A DNA stretch of 64,000 nt from AC-32 sp963813435 (GTDB lineage Bacteria > Actinomycetota > Thermoleophilia > Gaiellales > Gaiellaceae): assembly GCA_963813435.1 (NCBI GenBank), contig CAWEYY010000003.1, positions 1 to 64,000 of the forward strand, read 5' to 3'. The notes under the pieces were generated by a model. The model searched no databases and was not told the origin of the DNA. It saw only the letters and a list, made by a program, of their open reading frames with translations. Below, piece by piece: positions 1-7,999 of this stretch. The translations under genes were made by a program, and so were the position numbers. How positions within the stretch are numbered: position 1 is the stretch's first letter; each line of letters begins with the position of its first letter.

Positions 1-5
1 CCCGG

Positions 6-437
6 GTGCCGGGTGCCGCCCCCGAGACGCCCATCCGCATCCTGCTCGCGGGTGACCGCCGACCCTTCATCGAAGCCCTCGAGACGCTCCTCGCTCCCGA
101 CAGCCGCTTCGAGATCGTCGGCGAGGCAGCCGACGGCGAGGAGGCCGTCGAGCTCGCCGCCAGGCGTTCGCCCGACGTCGTCCTGATGGACGCGGCGCTG
201 CCCGAGGAGATCGGCACGGAGGCCGTCCAGCGAATCACGGAGGCCGAGCCGGCGCCGCAGGTGCTGATGCTCCGCGGCTCCGACATGCAGGAGCTCGACA
301 CCGTCGAGGCGCACGTTGCGGGCGCGTCGGCCGAGCTCGGCTCGCCGTCGTCCGGGAGCGAGCTCCTGGACACGATCCAGCTCGCGGTGCGGCTGCTCGA
401 CACGATGGGCACGGCCGCCTCGCGCCGCCCTCGTTAG
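6..437 (+). CDS. Atypical stand-alone response-regulator receiver protein (possibly 5'-truncated by the window edge)
   Basis: This 143-residue protein has a CheY/NarL-like receiver fold and no DNA-binding output domain. Asp62 (in VVLMDAALP) is at the phosphoacceptor position. The usual acidic pair near residues 16-17 is reduced to Gly-Asp. The switch Thr/Ser position is Arg90. The conserved Lys after the alanine-rich loop is Gly112. Known receivers need the acidic pair and the Lys to be phosphorylated normally, so this one is probably phosphorylation-independent or signals by protein contact. The GTG start lies six bases from the window edge, so a longer 5' part cannot be excluded. No sensor kinase is visible. 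Confidence 0.6.
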   Translation: MPGAAPETPIRILLAGDRRPFIEALETLLAPDSRFEIVGEAADGEEAVELAARRSPDVVLMDAALPEEIGTEAVQRITEAEPAPQVLMLRGSDMQELDTVEAHVAGASAELGSPSSGSELLDTIQLAVRLLDTMGTAASRRPR

Positions 438-452
438 CACTTCCACCGCGCC

Positions 453-509
453 TGTGGGTAACGGGGTGGAAACGCCCTGTGAACCGCTTGATCCACAGCC
501 TGTGGAGAT
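453..509. promoter_or_regulatory. Cluster of DnaA-box-like and inverted CCACAG/CTGTGG sequences
   Basis: The gap between the first two genes holds TGTGGGTAA (453-461) and TGATCCACA (489-497), each one mismatch from the DnaA box TTATCCACA or its complement. The second runs into the 13-bp inverted repeat CCACAGCCTGTGG. No replication gene is adjacent, so this could be DnaA-responsive regulation or chance. Confidence 0.25.
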
Positions 510-587
510 GTTGACGAGATCCTGACCTTCTCGGTGGTTTCCAACGCCCGATGCCCGCGTCACACTCTGCCCGGGAGGAACTGGGGC

Positions 588-944
588 ATGGTGCGGCTTC
601 AACTCGACGATCCCACGCTGACGCCGGAGCTGGTCGCGTTTCTACGCCGCTGCCAGTGTGAGGTCCTGCACCTCGGTCCGACGAGCGTGGGTGTCGGCCT
701 CGGGCACCCTGTCGATCCCGACGCCGCCGTGCAGCGGCTCCAAGACGGCCGGTGCTATCGCTGCGGCGAGCAGATCGAGCGCGTGCTCTTCAGGCTCGGT
801 TCGCCGCGCTGCCACGACTGCCGTGAGAGCTCCGGCGGCGATGACGACCCGGCCCGTGAGTCGTGGACGCGGATGGAAGTGGAGTCGTACCTGCGCGTCT
901 GGGAGTCGCTCCACCCGGGCGCGAACGTCCGGCTCGTCGCGTAG
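588..944 (+). CDS. Small CxxC-type putative zinc-binding protein
   Basis: A 118-residue protein of unrecognised family. I chose the ATG at 588 because GGGAGG lies about ten bases upstream; the frame is also open upstream. The middle carries CYRCGE and, about twenty residues later, CHDC, a pair of CxxC knuckles that could bind one zinc ion. The C-terminal third is acidic and then helical. It is convergent with the XRE gene and only 3 bp from it. No function is proposed. Confidence 0.5.
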   Translation: MVRLQLDDPTLTPELVAFLRRCQCEVLHLGPTSVGVGLGHPVDPDAAVQRLQDGRCYRCGEQIERVLFRLGSPRCHDCRESSGGDDDPARESWTRMEVESYLRVWESLHPGANVRLVA

Positions 945-947
945 CGC

Positions 948-1244
948 TCAGCCCAGGCGACGGTAGAGCCGGTCGATCAGAGCGGGCATCGCCTCGAGCT
1001 TGCGCGTGATCACGCGCAGGCGGTACTCGAGGAAGTGCTCGGGCTCGACCCCGAGCGCCTTTGCCAGCTGCCGCACGACCTTGTCCGACGGCACGGGGCG
1101 GTTTCCGTGCACCAGGTGGTTCAGGTAGCCGGCCGAGAGCTTGGTCTTGTCGGCGAGGGCGCGGTAGGTGACCTCCGTCTCGGCCATCAGCCGCTCGATG
1201 GTCGGCCCGAACGCGTCGTCGCTGAACTTGCGGCGCCGGGCCAT
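948..1244 (-). CDS. Small XRE-family helix-turn-helix regulator
   Basis: A 98-residue protein. Residues about 24-60 form a lambda-repressor-like HTH: YRALADKTKLSAGYLNHLV covers the recognition region, followed by KVVRQLAKALGVEPEHF. The ATG overlaps the proS stop as TGATG, so it is probably translated by coupling from proS. Such short XRE proteins bind DNA as dimers. What it regulates is not visible here; autoregulation of the proS transcript is one possibility (inference). Confidence 0.75.
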   Translation of the reverse strand: MARRRKFSDDAFGPTIERLMAETEVTYRALADKTKLSAGYLNHLVHGNRPVPSDKVVRQLAKALGVEPEHFLEYRLRVITRKLEAMPALIDRLYRRLG

Positions 1245-2902
1245 CAGACGACGCTCCCGAGGTCGTCGATCGGGACGCGGCGCTCCTCCCCGCTCGCGCG
1301 GTCGCGCACGTCTGCGGCACCGTCCTCGGCCGTCTTCTTCCCGATGGTCACGCGCACCGGACAGCCGATCAGGTCGGCGTCGGCGAACTTCTCGCCCGCC
1401 CGCTGGTCGCGATCGTCGAGCAGCACGTCTGCGCCCCCCGCCTCCAGGGACCGTGCCGCCTCGGCGGCCTCCTCCTCGACGCCCGGGAGAGCGACCACGT
1501 GCACATCGTACGGGGCAATGGACTTCGGCCACGCGATACCGAGCTCGTCGTGGTGCTGCTCGACGACCGCAGCCATCACGCGGCCCGGCCCGATGCCGTA
1601 GCTGCCCATGACCAGCGGCTGCTCCTTGCCGTCCTCGTCGAGGTACCTCGCGTTGAACGACTCCGAGTAAAAGGTCTCGAGCTTGAAGATGTGGCCGACC
1701 TCGATCGCGGTCTCGAGGTGGAGCTCGCCGCCGCAGTTCGGACACGTGTCCCCCTCGCGCACCTCGCGCAGGTCGGCGAAGCGCGGCTCGAAGTCGCGGC
1801 CGGCCTGCACCCCGCGCAGATGCCAGTCGTCGCGGTTTGCCCCGACGACGAACTGGCCCTCTCTCAGCGCGTCGTCGGCGACGATCTCGACCGTGGCGCC
1901 CACCGGCCCGATCGACCCGCCGTCCGCGCCGAATGTCTCGCGGACCTCGTCCGGGTCGGCGGGCCGGAACCCCTGCCCGAGCGCGGCCAGCAGCTTCATC
2001 TCGTTGAGCCGGTCGTCGCCCCTGACGAGAGCCAGCACGACCTTGCCGTCCGCCACGACGGGCATCGCCTTCGCCGTCGCCCGCTCGTCGATGCTCAGGA
2101 ACCTGGCGAGATCCTCGATCGTCCGCTGCCCCGGCGTCTCGACCTCCTGAGGCTCCGGAAGCGCCTCGGGAAAGTCGGGTGCAGGCGGGATGCCGCCCGC
2201 GATCTCGAGGTCGGCCGCATAGTCGCCGTTGACGCAGCGCACGAGCGTGTTCTCGCCCGAGCCGGCGGGCGCGAGAAAGTCGTCCGACTCGTTTCCGCCC
2301 ATCTCGCCGCTTTCGGCCTGGACCTCGTAGAACTCGAGGCCGCAGCGCTCGAAGATGCGGTGATACGCCTCCGAGTGCTTGCGGAAGCTCTCGTCCAGAC
2401 CGGCCTGGTCTCGGTCGAACGAGTAGGCGTCCTTCATGATGAACTCGCGGACCCGAAGCAGCCCGCCCCGGGGCCGCGGCTCGTCCCGGTCCTTCGTCTG
2501 GAAGTGGTACCAGATCTGCGGAAGCTGCTTGTACGACTGGAGCTCGAGCGCGTGGAAGCTCATCGTCTCCTCGTGGCTCATCGGCAGTAGGAAACGGCGC
2601 CCGCTGTTGTCCTCGAGCTTGAAGAGCACTCCGATCCCGTAGCGGCCCGACTGCTCCCAGAGCTCGGCCGGCGTGAGCACCGGTGCGAGCATCTCCTGGC
2701 CGCCGATCGCGTTCATCTCCTCGCGGATGACCTGCACGACCTTCTGGTGCACGCGCCAACCGAGCGGCAGGTACGTCCAGAGCCCCGCGCTCACCTGGCG
2801 GATGAAGCCTCCGCGGACGAGGAGCTTGTGCGAGGCGGCCTCGGCCTCGGCCGGGTCGTCGCGCACGGTTGGCAGGAACAGCTGCGACGCCCGGGCAATC
2901 AC
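1244..2902 (-). CDS. proS: Prolyl-tRNA synthetase, bacterial type with editing insertion
   Basis: This class II synthetase charges tRNA-Pro in the cytoplasm. From the GTG at 2902 it is 552 residues. Motif 1 lies around residues 43-54 (TYLPLGWRV), motif 2 around 145-162 (LLRVREFIMKDAYSF) and motif 3 near the C-terminal third (YGIGPGRVMAA). The roughly 170-residue insertion between motifs 2 and 3 is the editing domain of bacterial ProRS, and an anticodon-binding domain follows. The frame stays open 81 bases further upstream. The GTG is preferred because homologues begin just before SQLFLPTVRDDPAEAE and because a TATTCT hexamer sits six bases before it. The XRE gene is translationally coupled behind it. 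Confidence 0.95.
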   Translation of the reverse strand: MIARASQLFLPTVRDDPAEAEAASHKLLVRGGFIRQVSAGLWTYLPLGWRVHQKVVQVIREEMNAIGGQEMLAPVLTPAELWEQSGRYGIGVLFKLEDNSGRRFLLPMSHEETMSFHALELQSYKQLPQIWYHFQTKDRDEPRPRGGLLRVREFIMKDAYSFDRDQAGLDESFRKHSEAYHRIFERCGLEFYEVQAESGEMGGNESDDFLAPAGSGENTLVRCVNGDYAADLEIAGGIPPAPDFPEALPEPQEVETPGQRTIEDLARFLSIDERATAKAMPVVADGKVVLALVRGDDRLNEMKLLAALGQGFRPADPDEVRETFGADGGSIGPVGATVEIVADDALREGQFVVGANRDDWHLRGVQAGRDFEPRFADLREVREGDTCPNCGGELHLETAIEVGHIFKLETFYSESFNARYLDEDGKEQPLVMGSYGIGPGRVMAAVVEQHHDELGIAWPKSIAPYDVHVVALPGVEEEAAEAARSLEAGGADVLLDDRDQRAGEKFADADLIGCPVRVTIGKKTAEDGAADVRDRASGEERRVPIDDLGSVV

Positions 2903-2908
2903 GTTTTC

Positions 2909-2914
2909 AGAATA
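2909..2914 (-). promoter_or_regulatory. Predicted -10 box of proS (leaderless)
   Basis: TATTCT followed by six bases and then the proS GTG. There is no Shine-Dalgarno sequence in the gap. The spacing places the transcription start at or next to the start codon. No clear -35 box is seen. Confidence 0.5.
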
Positions 2915-2978
2915 AAGAACGGCCGCCGGCGATGCGGCCCGGGTTACGCGACGGGGATCAGCGAGGCTCGGCCACCAA

Positions 2979-3032
2979 GGCATCGCCTGCGATGCCGCTC
3001 AAGCGGTTGCGCAGTTCATCTGCGCAACCGCT
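2979..3032. repeat. Double hairpin between ispG and proS (family A half-element)
   Basis: Two stem-loops in tandem. GGCATCGCCTGCGATGCC (2979-2996) is the family A hairpin. It is followed by a 13-bp perfect stem, AGCGGTTGCGCAG at 3002-3014 pairing with 3020-3032 around the loop TTCAT. The second stem includes the last bases of ispG and its stop codon. No U-tract follows on either strand. The pair could block exonucleases or stall polymerase after ispG. The GACCGGTC end of family A is missing. Confidence 0.7.
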
Positions 3033-4185
3033 AAACCCGCTCGCTCGGAACCTGTTCCAGTGGGATCAATGAGGCCTCCGCCATGGCCAGCGCGGCGGGC
3101 TTCGCCATCTTGAGGCGCTTGGGGCGGTGCATGCCGTCCGCGATCCAGGCGTCGATCTCGTGAAAGAGCTCGTCGATCAGGATGTCGGACGAGACCTTCT
3201 TCAGCACGCGCCCGTGCGCGTAGACGAAGCCGACGTCACGCCCGCCGGCGATCCCGAAGTCGGCGTCGCCCGCCTCGCCCGGCCCGTTGACCGCGCAGCC
3301 GAGGACGGCGACCTCGAAGTGCTGCGAGTAGGCGTGCAGCCGCTCCTCGACCGCCTCCGCCAGCGTCTGCACGCCCACGTTGTCGCGGCCGCACGAGGGG
3401 CAGGCGATCATGATCGGACCGCGCTCGCGCAGGCCCAGAGCCTTCAGGATCTCGTAGGCCGTCTTGACCTCCTCGACCGGGTCGGCAGTGAGCGACACGC
3501 GGATCGTGTCCCCGATCCCGTCGACGAGCAGCGCCCCCATCCCGACGGCGCTCTTGATCGACCCGGAGTACGGCGTCCCCGCCTCGGTCACCCCGAGGTG
3601 GAGCGGGTACGGGACCTTCTCGGCGAGCATGCGGTAGGCGCGGATCATCGTCGGCACATGGCTCGACTTGACGGAGATCTTGAACTCGTAGAAGTCGAGG
3701 CTCTCGAGCAGCCGCACCTCCTCGAGCGCCGCCTCGACGAGCGCCTCCGCCTGGTCGCGCTGCGCCACGTCGGCGAGGTGCTTCGGGAGCGAGCCCGAGT
3801 TGGCGCCGATCCGCATCGGGATGCCGGCCTGCTTCGCCGCCAGGACGACCTCCGCGACCTTGTCCGGGCCGCCGATGTTGCCGGGGTTGATCCGCACGGC
3901 CGCGACGCCGCCCTCGATCGCTCGCAGGGCGAGGCTCGCGTTGAAGTGGATGTCCGCGATGACCGGGACCGGCGAGAGCCGGACGATCCGCGGCAGCGCA
4001 TCGGCGTCCTCGCCCTTCGGAACCGCCACGCGCACGACCTCGCAGCCGGCGGACGCGAGCTCGGCAATCTGCGCGGTCGTCGCCTCGACATCGTGCGTCT
4101 TCGTGAGCGTCATCGACTGCACGACGACCGGCGCACCCCCGCCGATCGCCACGTTTCCGACGCGAATCCCCCGCTCGCTGGCCAC
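3031..4185 (-). CDS. ispG: 4-hydroxy-3-methylbut-2-enyl diphosphate synthase (flavodoxin), IspG/GcpE
   Basis: Converts MEcPP to HMBPP in the MEP isoprenoid pathway using a [4Fe-4S] cluster. The 384-residue protein has the TIM-barrel part first (GGGAPVVVQSM near the N-terminus, then VRINPGNIG). The C-terminal cluster domain carries CPSCGRDNVGVQ and VLGCAVNGPGE, which hold the three cysteine ligands and the following Glu. The GTG at 4185 fits the usual N-terminus, and TACACT lies six bases upstream; the frame is open further upstream but crosses a repeat. With dxr in the same block, two MEP-pathway steps are encoded together. The stop codon lies inside a strong hairpin. Confidence 0.96.
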   Translation of the reverse strand: MASERGIRVGNVAIGGGAPVVVQSMTLTKTHDVEATTAQIAELASAGCEVVRVAVPKGEDADALPRIVRLSPVPVIADIHFNASLALRAIEGGVAAVRINPGNIGGPDKVAEVVLAAKQAGIPMRIGANSGSLPKHLADVAQRDQAEALVEAALEEVRLLESLDFYEFKISVKSSHVPTMIRAYRMLAEKVPYPLHLGVTEAGTPYSGSIKSAVGMGALLVDGIGDTIRVSLTADPVEEVKTAYEILKALGLRERGPIMIACPSCGRDNVGVQTLAEAVEERLHAYSQHFEVAVLGCAVNGPGEAGDADFGIAGGRDVGFVYAHGRVLKKVSSDILIDELFHEIDAWIADGMHRPKRLKMAKPAALAMAEASLIPLEQVPSERV

Positions 4186-4191
4186 GCGATG

Positions 4192-4197
4192 AGTGTA
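4192..4197 (-). promoter_or_regulatory. Predicted -10 box of ispG (leaderless)
   Basis: TACACT, six bases before the ispG GTG, with no Shine-Dalgarno sequence between. Same arrangement as proS. Confidence 0.5.
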
Positions 4198-4220
4198 GTG
4201 GAGACGTGGCACTCCCCTGG

Positions 4221-4246
4221 GCCAGCGTTCGGGAATGTCCCCTGAG
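4221..4246 (+). repeat. Family B repeat, copy B1
   Basis: GCCAGCGTTCGGGAATGTCC then CCTGAG. Same sequence and orientation as the copies at 24.9-28.3 kb. It lies between ispG and the inserted GFA gene, so it marks one side of that insertion. Confidence 0.8.
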
Positions 4247-4288
4247 ATTGATACCGCCATGGCACTGCGGCGCCGAGCAAGTGGGCTG

Positions 4289-4690
4289 CTAGCTCTCGTC
4301 GTGCTGCGCTCTCTCGTCGTGCTGGGCTGCGCCCTCGACCGGCGGTATCCAGCTCTCGCGCCGCTTCACCCAGATCTCGTCTTCGGGCTTCAGCTCGAAG
4401 GGCGCCTCATCGAGACTTCCGATCCGAATCTCGACGAGCGTGTCGCCGGGGTCGGCTGTGTCAAGGAGCCGAGACCCGCAGCGGGGGCAGAAGCCGCGAC
4501 CGTCATAGCTTGAGATCTCGCCGCTTATCTCAAACGCCTCGACGGGCCAGTGCGCATACACAGTGAACGCACTGCCAGACTCCTTTCTGCAATTCGCGCA
4601 GTGGCAACGCCGGACGTGCACAGGGTCACCGCGAACGCTGTAGCGGACCGCTCCGCAGAGACATCCGCCGGTGCGTACTCCTACCTCCAC
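4289..4690 (-). CDS. GFA/CENP-V domain protein, zinc-dependent carbon-sulfur lyase-like
   Basis: A 133-residue GFA-family protein. Zinc ligands are visible: Cys10 and Cys12 (GGCLCGAVRY), Cys29, Cys31 and Cys34 (CHCANC), and Cys68 and Cys71 (CPRCG). Founding members bind glutathione adducts, but most relatives have unknown substrates, so formaldehyde detoxification should not be assumed. The gene separates rseP from ispG, its composition is less G+C-rich than its neighbours, and it is flanked by a family B repeat. It therefore looks like an acquired single-gene cassette. The C-terminal dozen residues (QHDERAQHDES) are repetitive and may be recent extension. Confidence 0.8.
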   Translation of the reverse strand: MEVGVRTGGCLCGAVRYSVRGDPVHVRRCHCANCRKESGSAFTVYAHWPVEAFEISGEISSYDGRGFCPRCGSRLLDTADPGDTLVEIRIGSLDEAPFELKPEDEIWVKRRESWIPPVEGAAQHDERAQHDES

Positions 4691-4813
4691 GCGCGAAGAT
4701 GCTACGCAACACTGCGGTGGGCCAGTGTCCTTGTCGCTAGAGCACGCGAACTACGCATCCGTCGCCGCGACCGAGATGGCGGGCGCGGCTTCACTCACGC
4801 TGAGAGTCGAGAT

Positions 4814-4858
4814 CCGCGGGAAATCGTCATGGCGGCGTAGCCGCCGGATTTCCTGCGG
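4814..4858 (-). terminator. Large stem-loop directly after rseP
   Basis: CCGCGGGAAATC (4814-4825) pairs with GATTTCCTGCGG (4847-4858) with one mismatch. The enclosed GGCGGCGTAGCCGCC forms a second hairpin. The structure starts at the base next to the rseP stop codon. No U-run follows, so it may act as a Rho-assisted terminator or as 3'-end protection. The rest of 4691-4813 shows nothing recognisable. Confidence 0.5.
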
Positions 4859-6094
4859 CTATCCGCCCCCGAAGTTGCTGATGTCGTTCGAGATCCCGAT
4901 CACGTAGATGAACAGGATCAGCGCGATCCCGACCATCGAGACGCGCTCGTAGACGACGCGGCTGACCGCCTTCCCGCGCATGCCCTCGACGATCGAGAAC
5001 GCGATGTGGCCGCCGTCCAGCGGCAGCAGCGGCAACAGGTTGAGGAGCGCCAGCGAGAGGCTGATCAGGGCGAGGATGGCGAGGTAGTCCCGGTAGCCGC
5101 TGCGCGCGGCCTCGCTCGAGGTTCGCACGATCCCGACGGGCGTCGAGATCTGCTTGCGGTTCTCGCGGGAGTTGACGTGGATCAGCCAGTTGCCCATCGC
5201 CTTCGTCACGAGCCACGTGTCCTTGCCCGCGAGGCCGAGGGCGGCGATCGGGCCGTACTTCTTGTACTCGATCACCGAGGGCCGAAAGCCGAGGATGTAC
5301 GTGCCTTGGCGCTTCGTCGGCCTGACCGGCGTCAGCTCGCGGTACGGAATCTGGCCGTTCCTGAGCACCGAAATGACGAGCGGGCCGCCGCTGCTCTCCT
5401 GGATCGCCTTCCTCACGTCCGAGAACGTCGGGGTTCCAACCCGGTTGACGCCGACGATGATGTCTCCGGGCTGCAGCCCTGCACGGGCGGCAGGGGTGTT
5501 CGCGTCGACGCTCTCGACGCGCCGCGACGCGGCCGATGGGATCCCGATCATGTACACGATCGAGAGCAGCAGGATCGCGAAGAGCAGATTCGCGGCAGGG
5601 CCGGCTCCGATCACCACCAACCGCTTCCACGTCCGCTGGCGCCAGTACGAGTCTGGGCCGAGCGCATCCGTGAGCTCGTTCAGGCCGCGCCGAGCTGAGC
5701 GCTGAGCACCCTGGGTGAGGTTGGCGTTGTCCACCGCCTCCTCCAGCCCGGCCATTGCCTCGCGCGCCGCCTCGAAGTCGTTCTTCACCAGCGGGCGTTT
5801 GACCCGCTCGACCGCCGGAAGCAGGCGCGGCTCCTCGTGCACCGCGGCCCCGAAGAACGTGTCGAGGTCCGACGCGGCCGGACGGTGCATCCCCGGGATC
5901 TTCACGTAGCCGCCGAGCGGGATGACGCCGACCCCGTACTCCACGCCCTTGTGCTGCTTCTTCACGAGCGCCGGCGGGAAGCCGATGTAGAAGCGCCGCG
6001 GCCGCATCCCCACGGCGAGCGCCGTGAAGAAGTGGCCCGACTCGTGAATGAGGATCAGGAAGGCGAGGCCGACGATCGCGAGCAGGATCGTCAT
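4859..6094 (-). CDS. rseP: RseP-like site-2 membrane metalloprotease
   Basis: A 411-residue inner-membrane zinc protease of the M50 family, which cleaves transmembrane segments such as those of anti-sigma factors. The N-terminal membrane segment contains HESGH (His17, Glu18, His21). A PDZ domain lies mid-protein (AARAGLQPGDIIVGVN). The C-terminal membrane part has NLLPLLPLDGGH, whose Asp is the third zinc ligand. Its ATG overlaps the dxr stop by four bases (ATGA), so the two are coupled. The soluble region between HESGH and PDZ is longer than in E. coli RseP. Its substrate here is not visible. Confidence 0.92.
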   Translation of the reverse strand: MTILLAIVGLAFLILIHESGHFFTALAVGMRPRRFYIGFPPALVKKQHKGVEYGVGVIPLGGYVKIPGMHRPAASDLDTFFGAAVHEEPRLLPAVERVKRPLVKNDFEAAREAMAGLEEAVDNANLTQGAQRSARRGLNELTDALGPDSYWRQRTWKRLVVIGAGPAANLLFAILLLSIVYMIGIPSAASRRVESVDANTPAARAGLQPGDIIVGVNRVGTPTFSDVRKAIQESSGGPLVISVLRNGQIPYRELTPVRPTKRQGTYILGFRPSVIEYKKYGPIAALGLAGKDTWLVTKAMGNWLIHVNSRENRKQISTPVGIVRTSSEAARSGYRDYLAILALISLSLALLNLLPLLPLDGGHIAFSIVEGMRGKAVSRVVYERVSMVGIALILFIYVIGISNDISNFGGG

Positions 6095-7152
6095 GCGACG
6101 GGGAGCCCTCTCTCGGCGAGCCTGCGCGCCACGGCGTCCGCTTCGACCAGTTCGTCGAGATCCCTCGCGGCGGCGCCGTCGACCTCCGCCAGCGTCTCCT
6201 CCACGGTCGACGCGATTCCGAGGAACGGGAGCTTCCCGTCGAGGAAGGCTGCGACGGCCACCTCGTTCGCCGCGTTGAACGCGCACGGGTAGGTCCCACC
6301 CTCCTCGCCGGCCTTGCGCGCGAAGGCGAGCAGCGGGAAGGTTTCGACGTCCGGAGGCTCGAACTCGAGCACCAGCCCCTGCGAGAGGTCGAGCGGCGCG
6401 ATCGGTGTCGCCGCGCGTTCCGGGTACGTGAGCGCGAACGAGATCGGGACGCGCATGTCCGGGTAGCCGATGTGCGCGAGCGACGCACCGTCTCGGAAGC
6501 GCACGAGCGCGTGGACGATCGACGTCGGCTGCAGCGTCACCTCGATACGCTCGTACGGCAGCCCGAAGAGGAAGTGCGCCTCGAGCAGCTCGAGCCCCTT
6601 GTTCGCGAGCGTCGCAGAGTCGATCGTGATCTTCGGGCCCATCTGCCAGGTCGGGTGCGAGAGCGCCTCCTCGGGCGTGACGTCCTCGAGCTCCTCGCGC
6701 CTGCGCCCGCGGAACGGGCCTCCGGAGGCGGTGAGGACGAGCGAGTCCACCTCTTCCTCGCGGCGCCCCTCGAGACACTGGAATGCCGCCGAGTGCTCGC
6801 TGTCGACGGCGAGTAGGAGCCCTCCTCCCCGCTCCCGCGCGGCGAGCGCGAGGTCGCCGGCCGCCACCAGGCTCTCCTTGTTCGCGAGCGCGAGCGTGAC
6901 GCCGTGCTCGAGCGCCCAGAGCGTCGCGGGAAGCCCCGCGAAGCCCACGACGGCGTTCAGGACGACGTCGGGGTCGGCGCGCTCCAGGAGCTCCGTCAGA
7001 TCGCCTCCGACCTGCGTCAGGGGCGCAAGCCCCTCGACCGGCTGTGAGCCCGAGGCGGCGGCCACGAGCTCTAGCTCGGGGTGGTCCGCCACGATCTCGA
7101 CAGCCTGACGGCCGATCGACCCTGTGGCGCCGAGAAGGGCGACCCGTTTCAT
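6091..7152 (-). CDS. dxr: 1-deoxy-D-xylulose 5-phosphate reductoisomerase
   Basis: Rearranges and reduces DXP to MEP, the committed step of the MEP pathway, using NADPH and a divalent metal. The 353-residue protein starts with the Rossmann motif LLGATGSIGRQ. NKESLVAAG and DSEHSAAFQCL supply NADPH and metal-site residues (Asp and Glu in DSEH). ASGGPFRG, TWQMGPKITIDSATLANKG and GLPYERIEVTLQPTSIVH are family signatures. A TACACT box lies eight bases before the ATG, giving a very short leader. Downstream rseP is coupled by an ATGA overlap. Confidence 0.96.
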   Translation of the reverse strand: MKRVALLGATGSIGRQAVEIVADHPELELVAAASGSQPVEGLAPLTQVGGDLTELLERADPDVVLNAVVGFAGLPATLWALEHGVTLALANKESLVAAGDLALAARERGGGLLLAVDSEHSAAFQCLEGRREEEVDSLVLTASGGPFRGRRREELEDVTPEEALSHPTWQMGPKITIDSATLANKGLELLEAHFLFGLPYERIEVTLQPTSIVHALVRFRDGASLAHIGYPDMRVPISFALTYPERAATPIAPLDLSQGLVLEFEPPDVETFPLLAFARKAGEEGGTYPCAFNAANEVAVAAFLDGKLPFLGIASTVEETLAEVDGAAARDLDELVEADAVARRLAERGLPVA

Positions 7153-7160
7153 CTACTCGA

Positions 7161-7166
7161 AGTGTA
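7161..7166 (-). promoter_or_regulatory. Predicted -10 box of dxr
   Basis: TACACT eight bases before the dxr ATG in the 42-bp gap after cdsA. The leader would be at most a base or two. Confidence 0.4.
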
Positions 7167-7194
7167 CGACTGGTCTAGCCGCTCGGATCGGAAA

Positions 7195-7992
7195 TTACGT
7201 GAGCGCCAGAATCGTGTAGTACGAGGCGACTCCCGCGAAGAGCACGGCGTCGATCCTGTCGAGCATCCCGCCGTGGCCGAGCAGGAGGCGCCCGGAGTCC
7301 TTCACGCCGAGATCGCGCTTGATCGCGGACTCGAACAGGTCCCCGATCGGGGCCACGACCGCGATCACCGCGCCGAGCACGAGCGACTGCCCGACATCGA
7401 GGTAGTCCGAGCTGTACATCGCGAAGAACGGCACGAGGACCGCGACGATCATCCCCGCGATCAGCCCCTCCCACGTCTTGCCCGGCGAGATCACGGGCGC
7501 CAGCCGGTGACGGCCGATCAGGCGGCCGACGATGTACGCGAACGTGTCCGCCGCGAACACGGCGAGCAGCACGGTGAACACGGCGAGCCGCCCGTCCTTG
7601 GTCGGGTCGATCGCGCGCAGCAGGACGAGGTGCGCCAGGCCGAGCCCCACCCACGCGGCCCCGAGCACGGTCGTCCCAACCGCCACCGTGACCGACTGGC
7701 TGGTCTGAGAGACGCCCTTGAGCAGGAACGCGAGCGCGAGGGTCGAGAGGAAGCCGGCCGTCATCCAGACCGGGCCGCCGAGCCAGGCGCCCACGAGGGT
7801 CAGCACCGCGCCCGTGTAGCCGGCGAGGACGAGCGGCCGCAGCGGCCGCGCGATCCAGAAGAACTCGTGCAGGGCGACGACCGCCACGAGGACGGCGAGG
7901 GCCACGATCCACCAGCCGCCGAGCCACACGAGGTAGAGGACGACCGGGAGGCCGACCACCGCCACGAGGATCCGCGACCAGAACGAGCTCAC
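7195..7992 (-). CDS. cdsA: Phosphatidate cytidylyltransferase
   Basis: Makes CDP-diacylglycerol from phosphatidate and CTP at the membrane, the branch point for anionic phospholipids. The 265-residue protein consists of about seven or eight hydrophobic segments. The C-terminus has the CDS signature SAIKRDLGVKDSGRLLLGHG followed by GMLDRIDAVLF, which carries the metal-binding Asp residues. The GTG at 7992 lies seven bases after the uppS stop; the frame is open further upstream inside uppS, but that extension is alanine-rich and unlikely. It sits in the standard order frr-uppS-cdsA-dxr-rseP. Confidence 0.94.
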   Translation of the reverse strand: MSSFWSRILVAVVGLPVVLYLVWLGGWWIVALAVLVAVVALHEFFWIARPLRPLVLAGYTGAVLTLVGAWLGGPVWMTAGFLSTLALAFLLKGVSQTSQSVTVAVGTTVLGAAWVGLGLAHLVLLRAIDPTKDGRLAVFTVLLAVFAADTFAYIVGRLIGRHRLAPVISPGKTWEGLIAGMIVAVLVPFFAMYSSDYLDVGQSLVLGAVIAVVAPIGDLFESAIKRDLGVKDSGRLLLGHGGMLDRIDAVLFAGVASYYTILALT

Positions 7993-7999
7993 GCGAGAC

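Noticed and set aside
4221..4246. Family B as ordinary rho-independent terminators
   Set aside because: The GGGAA/TTCCC stem is short and broken in most copies, there is no U-tract, and copies do not sit consistently after genes on one strand.
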